Assembly (NCBI GenBank): GCA_963921825.1 | Contig: OY997594.1 | Span: forward strand, 191,001 to 255,000 | DNA length: 64,000 bases | DNA from: Erodium maritimum | Lineage: Eukaryota > Streptophyta > Magnoliopsida > Geraniales > Geraniaceae | Reading direction: 5' to 3' | In this document: positions 37,007 to 49,417 of the stretch, in pieces | How the letters are laid out: every line of letters starts with the position of its first letter | Numbering within the stretch: position 1 is the stretch's first letter | Position numbers and translations under genes: made by a program | Notes under the pieces: generated by a model | Told to the model about the DNA's origin: nothing | Database searches by the model: none | Seen by the model: the letters and a program-made list of their open reading frames with translations, nothing else

Positions 37007-38237
37007 TAAGGTACATGATGACAAGACGCACCACCCACCGGTGCATCACCGCCCAATGAAATCGAGCCACGTCATGTGGGTCAGGTGTGTTTGCCACCGC
37101 CAACCATGTATTCGTGCGTTACGAGAATAGTTTGAGTTTAACAGACATAATCCCATCATCATTACAGATTAAATTTCTGATTTACTTATTTTCTCAATTT
37201 GTTTTTGTGTAAACTTAAATAAAGATACATTTAAGAATGATAATTATATCTAGATTTCGGAAATCTCAACGGTCCCTTTATCCATCATGTTTTTTACCTC
37301 GTTTATGTTATATAATTCACTTTTGTTGTATATAAAGAACAATGTTTATCAATTCCATTTTATTATGATATATTTGGTAAGAACACCTGCATTGTCGGGC
37401 GATTTGACACGTAGTAAGAGGACAATTCGTTTTTAGCGAACTTGGGACCGTATGGTGGTAATTTTATCACCTGCGAATTAAGTTTGCTTACCTACATGTC
37501 ATTGTTATACAATACGTGACTACTCATCCAGATTCACTTAGAATATCTCGAGTCCTTAATTAATAAAGTTGATGGTTGATGAAACACTTAATATGTTAAA
37601 ATAATCCTATCAAACAAAAATTCTAATCACAAGGATGAAAGGAAATGGCTGAAAACAGCACGACAAGCTTTTCTTCTTCATAATATTGTATCAGTCGGCG
37701 GATAGTTTCATTAATGAGCTTACTACCAACACCCATCCGCTTGCGTTTTGCTCCTTATGTTTCATCTCCGCCAACACGAAACGTCCACGACTGGAGATGC
37801 TCTTAGCTAATCCCCGGATGAATTAGGACTAATCACCCCGTGCATTATAGACGCTTTGACCGAGTTACTTTTCTGGATTGAGTACAAATTTATTATGCAG
37901 TGCAGTCCATTTAGTAAACAAGGGTGAACTTGAATTAAGACCGCTCAGATTCCGATCTATCTATAAAGGAAAAAAACGGAATTCAATTTTAAGCTTAAAT
38001 ATCATCTCAATTATAATTAACGTAAATCAAAAACTTCTCGAATCTAGCTTAACTAACTCATTGAAGATCTAACAGGAAGACTCTTAACACGTTACAGTCC
38101 TAACTATTCCTAGTTCAGAAGAGTGAAGTTCTGGGAACTTGAAAGTATTTAAAGCCAAGTCTCCAAACACAGTGAAGTATTGCAAACCATCCCGTGAGGT
38201 GAGCAGCTTCATGGCTTTGTTTTGTTGTTTTGTTGAA
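37007..38237. other. Spacer between RBR promoter and IMPDH 3' end
   Basis: No gene recognised. 37381-37805 looks like a MITE: 'gaacacctgcattg' at the left is an imperfect complement of the right end 'cgactggagatgctc', and both are flanked by TAA or TAG. The remainder is AT-rich; it holds the RBR promoter on one side and the IMPDH 3' untranslated region on the other. Confidence 0.5.
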
Positions 38238-41200
38238 TCAAAATGATTTCTTCTCGTAAGAAACTAGCCCGTGAACTCCGCCCTCAACCTGTGCCGCGCC
38301 TGTCCTCACCTGAAAACGAGGAAAAGAAAAGTCCAAGATCAACAAATTGAATGTCCAATGACAGCAGAGGTGTACAGGCTGAACCAGTAAGGTTAGCAAC
38401 TAAGAGCATCTCCAACCTGAGGCGATAAACCCATTCACCCGTTGAATTAGCCCCCGATTTGCCCTGCATTGGAGGTGCTCTAACCCATCTCAAAATTAAT
38501 ATGTCAACCAATACCAGTGCTAATGATCGAAGCAAGCAATTACCCTCAATGTTTCTGACTCTATATCCATGACCACTATTTTGCAGTAATGGGTAGAAGA
38601 TAATCGAAAAAGAAGCATATGTTGTTGAACGTGTTATCATTTGAAAAATGAAACACAGTGGAAGAGGGAGACATGTACAACAACAACAGTGCCTTAACAA
38701 AAGAGATATCATTCACTTTCACGTATATGGCAGTAACACGGTATATTTGTGAAAATCACAGTAGCAGAATGAGAAACAAAGAGCCTTACCTCCAGCCTTA
38801 AAACACTAGACCTTAACAGGTCATGAGCAGATGGTAGAGACTTGGCGCCAAGATCCTGAAACCCTTGCTTAACTGCTTGCATAGTGTAAGGTATAAATTT
38901 CAGAACAGAACCTTTATCTGCAACTGATCCAACCACACCCTGAGCAATCTTTAACTTTGCTGTATCACCCAAATATCGGTTATCACTCCCTTTAGTCATT
39001 GCTTCTAGGGAACCCATGCCTCGATACTTTTTTATCCGTCGACCATTCTGATGCAGCCAATTGTTAGAATTTATAAAAAGTTTGCCTATATGCCATGCCT
39101 ACGTACAGTCGTAACTGAGGAAATAATGAAGAAAACAGATGCAATGATATAGGATAGTAATCAATGTATATATTTACATATTTGTGAGTCTAAACTAAGT
39201 AAAGCATATAACTTAACTGGGTATCAAAAAAGGGAAAGCAAAAGGTTTGCCGAGATTCAAGCCTGACATGCGACATCCAAAACCATCCCGGTGTTGTGCA
39301 CGGGATCGCTTTACCATATCCAGTGTTTTGGAGATTACTATATTACAATTAAAATTTGTTGTAATTAGTGCCTAGGAGATTACAAAGGTATGAATGTGTA
39401 CAAAAATTGTTCTTTTAATAGTAAGAACTAAGAAGGGTGAAGAATAAGGATAATGCAAGATAAAGATTCGGTACCATTCAATATATACATAACTGGTTTG
39501 GTATGTGTATAGAGTGTCAGTGAGTATGAAACATACATTATTGCCGTGAAAAGCATTTCAGAATGGTGGCCTAGATCTATGTACCTGAAACTCATAAACA
39601 CCAGGAGCCTCAGTGCTTCCAGCTAGGAAGCTGCCCATCATTACGGTGGAAGCCCCCAAGACCAGAGCCTTAACAATATGCCCAGAGTTAGATATGCCGC
39701 CATCTGCAATGACTGGCACACCGCATTGCGAAGCAATAGAAGAGACCTTATATACAGCAGTAGCCTGATAAGTGAACAAAAACAAAATGTGAGTACTTGA
39801 TGGAGCAACTAACCAAAAAAAACAACAAGGGCATATCTTCAAAAAGAATGTTGTGTATTAGACAATAACTTATCGGCCAACAGTATTTCATTAGTCTGGC
39901 TTCAATGTTGCATACCAGACACTCTAAACAACAGGACATCATGTATATGCTACCCATTTGTCGACATATAAATCAGTAAACAGTAAACACAACCTAGTCT
40001 TGCAAAAAACTATGTAGCATGACACCAAAACCACTAACTGGCACAAAAAATAAAGCTTAAAATTTAGAAAATGGTCTATTTCAATAAAGAAATCTTTCAA
40101 ATTGAGACAGTGTCACATTCATGTCACAGGTACTTAAGTAACACAATCCAATCTTCAAAACTAGTTTCATTAGTGAATTTCAATGTGATCACTGCTTAAT
40201 CATGAATGCTAAATAGTAATTACCACCAAACTGTAAGACAAGCTAAGACCAAGAAATATAAACGAAAGTGATGTACCTGCCCTCGCCCAGCTGCACAAAC
40301 CTCTTGGGTGGTACATATAGACCCAGAACCCATTCCAACTCGGAGCCCATCTACACCAGCCTGAATCAAATTATGTGCCTGGTACATGGTCACTACATTC
40401 CCTCCAATCACATCCAGCTCCGGGAACGTCCTCTTGATGTATTTGATCATCTCAATCTGATAAATGGAGTTCCCCTGAGAGCTGTCCAGTACCACCACAT
40501 TCGCTCCTGCCTTCACTACATGCTCCAGCCTCTCCTTATCAGCCTCCCTAGTTCCCATTGCTGCTCCAACCATCCACTCTCCATTAGGCCCCATAGTCCC
40601 CTTCCTCAATCTAGGGTACCCTTTAAGTCTCTCCACCTCCTCCTTGCTCACCAAATCAACCACCACACCGTCCCTCTCTAGGGCCACAAATTCACTCTTC
40701 TTCTCCGACAAGTACTCATCAATCTGCCCCAAATCATGACTCCACGGCACCAAATCCTTCGAATTGCACATGTAGTCGTAGATTTTGACCTCCTTCTTCT
40801 CCGACCTCGCCCAATCGGACTTCGAGACATAGCCCAAGAGCTTCGATTGGGCGGTCCCGGACTCGGTGACGAGAATGTAAGGCGAGGAACCGAAATCGTC
40901 GAGCGATTCGATGCGGTCCTCGGAGGATTTGAAAGCCGGATTCGACAATACCGGGACGCGACGCGACTTCACCGAGCGGATGTGAGCGGCTTGGGCGGAG
41001 GGAGAGGAGTTGGCGTGGACGATCCCGATGGCGCCGAGGGACGCCATCGCCGCGGCCATGTGAGCTTCGGTGACGGTGTCCATCGGAGAAGATACGCACG
41101 GGATGTCGAGGCTGATGTTCCGGCTGAGCTTGGTGGAGAGAGAGACGTCGTCGGTGGGGAAGTCGATGTAGTGGGGGAGGAAGATGACGTCATCGTAGGT

Positions 41201-41272
41201 GTAGGAGTAGCCTTGGCTGAAGAGCCTCTCCGACGAGAAACCGTCGTCGAATAGAGGTGTTCCGGCGGCCAT
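38238..41272 (-). CDS. Inosine-5'-monophosphate dehydrogenase (4 exons, 501 aa)
   Basis: Exons 40277-41272, 39585-39764, 38790-39047 and 38238-38309, all in phase with GT..AG borders; 501 residues, as in other plant IMPDHs. It oxidises IMP to XMP with NAD+, the committed step of guanine nucleotide synthesis, in the cytosol. Seen directly: the N-terminal barrel start [19 protein letters not shown], the CBS-pair region at about residues 110-230, [16 protein letters not shown], the catalytic loop [12 protein letters not shown] with Cys320, and on later exons VIADGGI, the flap ending [12 protein letters not shown] and the C-terminal [11 protein letters not shown]. The ATG at 41272 is the family's normal start. 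Intron 3 contains a short MITE. It looks intact and ordinary. Confidence 0.97.
38401..38483. mobile_element. Very short MITE in IMPDH intron 3
   Basis: 'taagagcatctccaacc' at the left and 'gcattggaggtgctcta' at the right are imperfect inverted copies, 83 bases end to end. The tips are of the same 'gagcatctcca' type seen at 5810 and 37381. Confidence 0.5.
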
Positions 41273-42291
41273 GACGGAGGAGAGTACGGTGGTTGTGAGG
41301 GTTGCGCCGCCTGGATGTGAGGTTCTGATGTAGGGTTTTAGAGAGGGATAGCAGAAACTGAAGTGGCAGTAAAATTAGAAAACAAAATGGAGGGAAGAGT
41401 CCATAACTGTTTTCAATTAAGCGCAGCATATAGCTATTGGGCTGGTTATCTTCGCGCCGTACGCTATAATGGGCCATTTTGAATGATGGATATGTCATCG
41501 GCCCGTTTGTGTGTGAAGTTCTTTGGCCCATTGGGCTCTCATATCCAAAAAGAAACGATAAAAATACATTCCTCCATGTAAAATGCTAAAAATTAATTTT
41601 GATGTGAGCTTCTTTTTTAGTTAAAAACGCAGTGGCCGTCATAAATATTATATTGGTTGGAGCGCATAAAAAAAACAATAATATTATAGACTTCATATTC
41701 ATCTGACAATACAATACGCACAAACAGCACAACAAAAGTACACACTACACTTGTCACATACACAATTATTTACCCGTATTTGAACTTAAGACCTTATCTT
41801 TATTTTAATTTGATGGAATAGCTAATTTGATTAGTGACACTCTCTCTACATTTTTCAATTAGATTGGATTTTCAATGTATTTTTAAAGTGATAGATGTGA
41901 ATGCATCAATGGGATGAATAATCCAGAAGTGGGTTGTAAAGTAAATCCAAGTAAATTATACACGGTTAACCACTTGGAATGCAATACACGGACGAATTGT
42001 TTGTATTTGATTGTGCTGAACATTTTTACCTTATAAAAAACTAAACAAATAAATTATAATAAAAAATAAAATTTATATGAACTAGCCACCTCGGATGTTA
42101 ATATGTTTTGATTGAAAAACTGTCAAAACATCATGGTACCATCTCAAACACGACTGTAGGAGAAACATAGATTCAGTTCGGACAAAGGAAGGTCTACTTA
42201 TTTGATTGTGATATAATAATGGAAATTGGAGGATGATTATTGTCTTGTGGTCTTGTATTGATCCCTCCAAATCCCAGTCGCTCGGTCGTAA
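41273..42291. other. IMPDH 5' region and spacer
   Basis: The first 150 bases are probably the IMPDH 5' untranslated region and promoter. The remainder is AT-rich with no gene. Bases 42250-42291 would be the 3' untranslated region of the X8 gene. Confidence 0.5.
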
Positions 42292-43510
42292 TTAGTTGTA
42301 CATGAAATGGCACTCACTGTAACCTGCCCAAAAAATAATGATAATAAATATTACTGTCTCAATCTCTAAATTAGACTCTTCGGACAAGAACACAACTAAT
42401 GATTATGTAAGAAACTCACTCGGGTCAATAGCCACAAGCATGGCTGTTCCTCCGAACTCGCACGTGCCACCTGTCGCCTTGCTCCTCTGCCAATAATCGT
42501 TAAAAGCATACGAAGCATGTGCGTATAGTGTATCGGGTTGAAAGCACGACCCGGAAGTCTGGATCGGACCGCAATCCGCTCCTGACCCGCAAGCATAGTT
42601 CAAGGCTTCTTGGATTATCGGATCGGGTACCGATGGCTTAGCCACGCACCAGAGGCCCGTGCCCTGATTCCCGTTGGCCGGCGATGGAACCGTCGGTGCC
42701 GGTGGATCAAAAACCGGTGCGCTCATTATGGGCCCATTTGGTCCAGGAATTAGTGGAGTGGGCCCAAAGTCCAAACCACTAGGGGGGCCTGAGAAGGTGT
42801 ATGAGGGTATCGGAATGTTGCCTGTTGGGCTCGGGAAAGTGTCCGGTGGGAATGGTATGTTGCCGGGTGGGCTCGGGAAAGTTTCCGGTGGGATTGGTAT
42901 GTTTCCAAGCGGACTCGGGGAAGTGTCCGGTGGGATTGGTATGATGCCAAGTGGGCTTCGAAAAGAGTCTGTTTGGCTCGAAATGTTGCCTTCCGGGCTC
43001 GGGAAAGTGTCCGATGGGATCGGTATGTTGCCAAGTGGGCTTGGGAAAGAATTTGTTGGGTTCGAAATGTTGCCTTCCGGGCTAGGGAAAGTGTCCGGTG
43101 GCATTGGTATATTGCCAAGTGGGCTTGAGAAAGCGTCAATTGGGCTCGGAATGTTGCCTTCCAGGCTCGAGAAAGTGTCCCGAGGGATTGGTATGTTGCC
43201 AAGTGGGGTCGGAATGTTGACTTCCGGGCTCGGGACAAGTGGGCTCGGAGAAGTGATGGTTGGGCTTGGAGAAGCACCCGGTGGGCTCGGATAGGTTTCT
43301 GCTGGTGGGCTTGGAGTTGGGATTGTTGGGTCAGAACAACCAGGAGGCAATGAATCAAAAAAGGTGGCAAAGGAAATGGAGAGCTCACAAATGGTGGTGG
43401 GTTCAGATTTTGAAGATGATCCAAGTTTTGCTTCACAACTTTCACGGAATTGCGTGACCTTGAGCGTGCCCCAACATGTTGTGATAACAACAGCACTGAC
43501 TTCCTAGCCT
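42292..43510 (-). pseudogene. Proline-repeat X8 (CBM43) domain protein, 5' incomplete, apparent frameshift
   Basis: Two exons are clear: 42420-43510 and 42292-42323 (last residues YSECHFMYN). The X8 domain starts at GLWCVAKPS and has the six-cysteine pattern, ALNYACG, GADCGPI, FGGTAML and DPSYSEC; it binds callose (beta-1,3-glucan) at plasmodesmata or walls. Before it lies a proline-rich region of about 180 residues built from SPLGNIPIPPDTFP-type units. Upstream of a run of six T (about 43357-43362) the natural continuation LNPPPFVSSPFPLPPF is in another frame, so one T too few or two too many breaks the reading frame. The acceptor at 43511 implies an earlier signal-peptide exon, which I could not find up to 44500. 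It may be a young pseudogene or a base-calling error. A GPI tail is not seen. Confidence 0.75.
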
Positions 43511-44550
43511 CTGCATGACAACAGGTAGGACAGTTAGAATCTACTATGTACTAGAAAATGGATCTTTACCGATTGTCGCAGTGTGTCGTATCGAATTTCA
43601 CGGGTTATAATGTCTGACAGAAAAAATAAATAATTTTAAAATAATATTCGGTTGACTACTGGTTGTAGAAATCAATAATCGTTCATTAATTGATGAAATT
43701 GACATCAACACTCACTTCCGGTTGTAAGAGCACGCACAACAGGTTGGCCCGGATCGCGTAATAAATCGACCGTTGTCCGACCCTTACAATGAAAATTGTT
43801 GGAATATATATGCAGAACTGATGAAATAATAGAACATAATTAAACAATGCAAACAATTGAAAACTGGAAAGAACCAACCGGTTGGACGTGTAGAACTCGC
43901 AGCAGAACTGTAGCAAACTATCAGCACTTTGCAGCATAAACTGTTAGCACTTCGCAGCAGTATCTTTTAGCACTTTGCAGCAGAAACTTTCAGCAGCTGG
44001 TTGCACAAAGTATCAAAGGTTGGTTGGTAAGCAAGCCGTTGTGGCGTGTCAGAAGACCACTGACTTGAAAGCAATATTTCCGAGTGACCGAGGTGGCGAT
44101 CAGCAGCGGTTGCCTCCAAGGTTACACAGCTCTACCCAGTAGCGCGCCCACTCGCTCTACTGGATGTGGAGACAGCAGAACAATGACCATAACAGAGGTG
44201 TGGTAAGGTGGAAAGGAAGGATGTAAAACTGAGTATAGTTTGGTTCTGATTTGTTGTGAAAAATGTAAGTTGGAAAAGAGAACCAAAGTTGAGTTCTATA
44301 TAGGCTCAAATCAGATTTCGGTTTCAAGTCTCTTTAAAACCCAATAATAATGAAATAAAAACTGATTTTCGTGAATCAAAACGTTTTCAGCTATTAAATC
44401 ATAATCAAAAGTGAAAAAACGCTATAACTTATTTAAATTCAAAAAAAATATTTGAATTTCAGAAAAGCTTTTCCCAAAAAATTAATTCTTATTCTATTTT
44501 CGAACGCCCCGCAGGGGCTCCACTCGAACGGACGGCGGCGGAGGCGGTGC
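43511..44550. other. Region upstream of the X8 gene, no gene recognised
   Basis: Includes a short tandem stretch (about 43905-44000) in which 'agcactttgcagcag' recurs four times with variation, and a GC-rich end (44500-44550). The expected first exon of the X8 gene is not found here. Confidence 0.5.
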
Positions 44551-44556
44551 GCGCGT

Positions 44557-46625
44557 AGTGGCGGAACTAGGAATTTATTTCAGGGGTAACCATTGATAAT
44601 TAATGAATATATAAAATAAAATAAACATTACCAAAATAGATTACTATTATAATACAAAAAACACTAACATTTTGAATTACAATTCAAATGTAATTTTAAA
44701 CTCAAACACTTTTCTCGAAAGGTACTTTCATTCTCCTATTACCTATACCTTGAAAACGTTTAATGATATCTAAGTCATCGATTGTACTAAACACTTCTTT
44801 CTCTACAAAAGTCACTAAACAATCATTAAGCCATGGGTTGGACATTTTGTTTCTCAACTCATTCTTCACAAATTTCATACCAGAAAACACCTGTTCAACA
44901 CTTGCAGTAGACACCGGTAATGTCAAAGCTAGCTTCACAAGCTTGTACACAAATCTAAAGGTCTTGTGCTTCTTTGTCCGAACAAGAGTCTTTGAAAGAT
45001 CAGAAATCCCATTCAAATTGGAAAAGTTATTGTCCATCCTGACACTCTCAATATAATTCTGAAACTGATTAGATAACTCATCATCAGTGACGTCTTTGAA
45101 GTCTTTCGGATATAATCTCGCTAACCTTACAAGTGATTGAGTGTCAAAAGCTTCAAATGAAGAGCAAGGACTCAAGGATGCAACACAACGCAGTAACTCA
45201 GTATTATCAGGAGTAAAGCGATCATTCAATTCCTTTAATACCAAATCTATGACATGAAAAAAACAGTCATTCTTGAAATAATGCAAATTTGTCACAATTG
45301 GACCAATGCGTTTGGATTTATTACCTTTCACATACCTTGCATCCATGTCGGGCACATCAATCTCAAGATTACCACAAGATGATGTAACTTTTTTTATAAA
45401 ACTCTTCCCATCCATCATCTCTCATTTCTTGAAACCTTTTTTTGTTGTCGAACAAGCTACATAGCATTCACAATATCTTGATCACCCATTTGTAATGCTT
45501 GAGACAAATCATTTGTCACTCATAATACATGAACCATTAAGTGCAACATAAAAACAAAACCAAAAGTTTCCATGACAAGTAACAAACTTTCTGGTTCTCC
45601 ACCTCCATATTTATCATCTTCCAAATCTTCAAGCACTTGAGTAATAAGAGTAAACAAATCAATCAACCTTAAAAGAGTCCGATAGTGAGATCCCCAACGT
45701 GTATCACCCGCTCTTGCGATAGACAATTCTTGATTCAACCCTCTACCGGTTTCCACCAAATCTTGTTCAATTAGATTTCCAAAATGAGCAACTTGTTTCT
45801 GTTGAAGCAAAGATTGTCGCTTGTTAGATGAACGTAAGAAATTGACAATCCGAGATACTTCACAAAAAAACCAATTAACACTTTTATGATTTCTCGCCAT
45901 TGAAACAAGGGTCAATTGAAGTTGGTGAGCAAAACAGTGCACATGATAGGCTTGAGGATTTTCCTTTAGAATCAAAGTTTTCAAACCTCCAAATTGACCT
46001 CGCATATTACTTGCTCCATCATATCCTTGACCTCGAATTTTGGGTATGCACAACCCAAATCCAAACAACAAAGTTTCAAGAGATCCTTTAAGTGAAATTG
46101 CACTTGTATCTCTTACATAAACAACGCCAATAAATCTTTCTACAACAAAACCTCTATCATCAACAAAACCTCTATCATCAACAAAACGCACAACAATAGC
46201 CATTTGTTCTTTTCCCGAACAATCACTCGATTCATCAACAAGTACACAAAAAACGTCATCATCAATTTCCTTGGCAATTTTTTTAACAGTTTCGACAACA
46301 CATGCATTCACAAGCTCTTTTTGAATAAGAGGAGAGGTCATTTTACAATTTCCTCCCCCATTTCTAATGGCCTCCCCCACTTTGTCACTATTTTCCCCCA
46401 AAAGTTCTATGAGCTCCAGAAAATGACCCTTATAAACAGAAATTTTTCCTTCATCGTGTGTCCTAAAAGTCATCCCACCTTTAACAAGATATTTGACTGC
46501 TTCAAGTGATGTTTTCAAACGAACAAGATAATCTTCTTCCGCTTTTGCACAATGTTTTGTATATAAAGATATGATACCTTGTTTTTTCTTCAAAAGATCA
46601 TCACAACTTTGTACACATCATATAT
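44557..46625 (-). pseudogene. Decayed hAT transposase (TTF/DUF4371 type)
   Basis: Two long frames, 45520-46625 and 44702-45418, together show the plant hAT family with TTF-type N-terminus. Seen: FCVLVDESSD (first catalytic acid), GQGYDGASNMRG, HCFAHQLQL, RWGSHY and the C-terminal hAT dimerisation segment LPVSTASVEQVFSGMK..LRNKM. Between the frames there are two in-frame stops and a frame change, and a 15-base direct duplication repeats FVDDRG. The N-terminal zinc finger is lost at about 46625, where other DNA begins. The 3' end 'tagtggcggaactagg' at 44556 resembles the family's terminal repeat; the other terminus is not found. It is not functional. Confidence 0.85.
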
Positions 46626-48008
46626 TCGTTTCTAGACTTTACCGGTTATTAACGTCCTATATGCATACCAGTAACTTTCCGCAATTAAACCGGTATTCGC
46701 TACATTTCCCTACCTCGATCGCTATCCAAACGCTTAGTCAATTCGAGACGCCTAGTAGCCTCCTCCGTCGAGCTCGGGTCTAACGTCTAAGATCATAAAG
46801 CAATCCGAGAATTAATGTTAATTCAAAAGCGGTTTAACGATAAAGCAAACAAATTATTTTCGAAAAATCAAAACATGGACCGAATGAAATTTAGGCCGGA
46901 ACAAGGCCCATTTTGGGCGGCCCATATGCCTGGTACCCGGCCTGGCCCGTGCGGCACACCGGCCCAGCTCGTGCGGCACACCGGCCTGACACCCGGCCCG
47001 TGCGACACACCGACCCGATACCTGGCACGGTCCGTGCGGCACCCCGACTCGGTACCTGGCATGGTCCGTGCGGTACTTCGGTCCGACTTCGGGCCCGGTC
47101 CGTGTGGCGTTCCGTGCCGTTCTGGGCAGACACCTTCTTCTTCCTCCCTCAACTCTGTTTACACGAATTTTCCACCTCCAAACTCCATTGCTGACCTCTC
47201 AAACCTCTAAAACAGATCCAAAACCTCCATGAATCAATACCCAACTTTGGGTTTCACCAAAAACAACAAAATCCAAGTGATTTCTCATCAACACTTCCAT
47301 TTCTCTTCACAATACAATCATCTAAACCATAATAACCTTACACCCAACCTACTTCAAGCTTTTCTTTACCATACTCAAAATTCAACATCATGGAAATGAG
47401 AATCAAGAGAGTGCTTACGTAAGGAAATGGAGAAAGGAAGAAAAAGATGATATTTTTTGGAAGATTTGAGGTAAGACTAAGCTAAAGTCTCCATTTTTTC
47501 TCTTTCTTCTTCTTCAAGCTTCTATGGCTTATCTATCTCTTCTTGCTCTCTAAATTTCGGCCAACACTATAGAAATGGACTGAAATGCTTTCATTTGATG
47601 CTTTAACCCTAAGTGATAAATATCTAATTTGCCATTTAGTTTCCTTTACTCCAAATTGGCCCAATAAGGGTAAATGGGTCTTTCTAGACCCATTTCTTCT
47701 CCTCCAAGCCACCATGGACAAGTGTCCTTGTGGGGTCCACTTCCATCCTTAATAAAATCCAGCACATTAAATTAATTCGTTTTAGCCTATAATTAGACCT
47801 CATTTGACTCACAGTTGACTTTTTCTCAAAAGTAGTCATTAGAAAAGAAGCGACCCAACTAAGCTAACCGTAACGAAGACTAAGCTTTTTGGGTCCCGGA
47901 AAGGTCCCGAATGACTCCCGGAGTCATCGGTTTACTTTTCCAGCGGAAAGTCAACTTTCGCCAGATTTCACCGATTCGACTGGGATCGACCGGGGGAGGT
48001 TCTTACAC
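46610..48008 (-). mobile_element. LTR fragment, probably Ty3-type (fossil)
   Basis: On the - strand the segment starts TGTAAGAACCTCCCCCGG at 48008 and runs towards the broken hAT gene, where it ends near 46610-46640. It has promoter-like and GC-rich parts with short tandem repeats (46915-47120, 'cgtgcggcacaccgg'). This looks like a long LTR of a plant Ty3-type element. No target duplication, primer site or coding region is seen next to it, so it is broken or solo, and its left end is uncertain. Confidence 0.5.
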
Positions 48009-48434
48009 TCATTAGTTAACAAAAGACCAGATTTTGAAAACGCTTAAATAACAAAAGCGAGCACCCAACTCGCTTAGCTCTAATCGAGCACCGTATGCAG
48101 ATCACCGTGTTGACCCGCTTCAACACTTCGTGAATTATGAGATGGGTGTTTCTTGGTCGAGAGGAAGAAGAAGTCCCGACCTCTCCATCTGTTACGTCTC
48201 TATCGAAGGAGTAGACCTAACGAGTCGAAGGCGCTCATGGAAAACCAGAGCTTGTTGATGGCTCTGGTTCCTCTACTATGCAGAGCACCCATCCTATACA
48301 ATGCAATTGGGTACAGAGACGCCGCCTTTAACCCACATATACTCTCCTCGTCACGCCTCTCTCCTTCATTTTCTCTGAGCTCGCATCGTGGATAGATCAT
48401 GAAGCCCGCAATTAGGGCGAGTATTTGCAATGTC
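48009..48434. other. Unique DNA to the left of the tandem array
   Basis: No gene assigned. Open frames exist on both strands (48153-48395 + and 48200-48436 -) without recognisable domains. The array begins at 48435. Confidence 0.5.
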
Positions 48435-48780
48435 ACACTACGACCACTAAAGTTGTGGTTTCGTCAGGTCTAAAATAAAATTCAAAGAAGCAAATGATCG
48501 GCATCATGGAAGAGAAGGAAGTAGAAGGGCACGAAGATATTATTAGTATTTAAAAAGTAAGTCATGTGTTAATCACATGACGATTGTCCGAGAATGTAGT
48601 AAAATAATATAAGTGAAACTTTAGTGTAAAAAGACAAAAATCATAATAGTTTATTACAATGGACTAAAACCGTAGCGGTAATTATTCGTACTTGCAATAA
48701 AGTCACAACAGCTTATACAACTAAACCCTGATTTGAAGAAGATTAAAAGAAAATCATAGCGGGATCAAAAGAAACAGTGG

Positions 48781-48790
48781 CTATAAATAG
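48781..48790 (+). promoter_or_regulatory. TATA box in array unit 1 (repeated in every unit)
   Basis: 'ctataaatag' is a near-perfect plant TATA box, 78 bases before the first ATG (48859). Copies lie at +2498, +4997, +7496, +9994 and +12494. Nothing else of the promoter is recognised. Confidence 0.6.
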
Positions 48791-48858
48791 AGAATCAACA
48801 CTCTCAGAGTACTTTGACTTCATTTGTTTGTGAGTGTGTTGGTCTCGTAGAGAAATAC

Positions 48859-49417
48859 ATGACTAAGGTACATCCCAACCCGTAGCGTTGTATTCCGTTG
48901 GTGTAGACGTAACGATGTTCTTGATATAGCAGGCTCAGAGTCAGAAGCACGAGGAGGCTGGCCGCATTCTCGGCCGAGGTGGGCTGAGGATGAAGAGGAG
49001 GACGGAGCGGAGGCGACCTCGTTGGAGTGTGGTGCCAGCGCCGCCACCACGGGAACGCTCCATCTTCCCTGACCCGGTTCGCCGTTTGGGTGTCGCAGGG
49101 AGCGCGAACGAGAACGCCACCGAAGCCGTCAAAACGGCAACGTGCCTGGCCTGTTATCGCATGATCGACCGATTGGCTAAGTCCGCTCTGACAGTACTAA
49201 TTAACAACGCTGTGATTCAGTTCTTTAACAAGTAGTGCTCTGTTTTTACGTTTGTTTATACGTTCAGATCGAGTGCATAGATGAGGAACACCGTGAACAA
49301 GACTATGACGAGGACTACAACTTGATAGACACGCAGAGCACCGTCGAATTGGCCGTGGACAACATGACAGGAGTCGATCTGAGTAGCCTCATGTATGTTT
49401 ACTCTGCCGCTGAATGA
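48859..49417 (+). CDS. Unrecognised short gene in array unit 1
   Basis: I do not recognise this protein. A spliced reading that keeps phase is 48859-48867, 48933-49193 and 49268-49417 (introns of 65 and 74 bases, GT..AG), giving 139 residues that start at the first ATG behind the TATA box. The N-terminal half is Arg-rich (RMKRRTERRRPRW), then comes PAPPPRER, an Ala/Thr-rich stretch with CLACYRM, and an acidic end (DEEHREQDYDEDYNLID ... SLMYVYSAAE). The alternative is an unspliced 81-residue frame at 48990-49235. GC content rises sharply over the middle exon, as in coding DNA. Splicing is inferred. 'gaataaatg' behind the stop may serve as a poly(A) signal. It may also be a gene fragment. Confidence 0.4.

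Noticed and set aside
40736-41254. Long + strand open frame opposite IMPDH
   Set aside because: It mirrors the GC-rich IMPDH exon 1, is Arg/Asp/Gly rich without a domain, and the - strand protein is unmistakable.
42674-43294. Glycine-rich + strand protein with repeats
   Set aside because: It is the complement of the proline repeat of the X8 gene; the X8 domain itself fixes the true strand.
46868-47210. Arg/Gly/Pro-rich open frames at 46.9-47.2 kb
   Set aside because: They result from the GC-rich tandem words 'cgtgcggcacaccgg' of the LTR fragment and are open in several frames on both strands.
48820-49050. Minus-strand open frame rich in serine in each array unit (76 residues)
   Set aside because: It lies opposite the Arg-rich exon; the serine run is the complement of 'gaagaggagga'. 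TATA box, ATG and poly(A) signal all point to the + strand.
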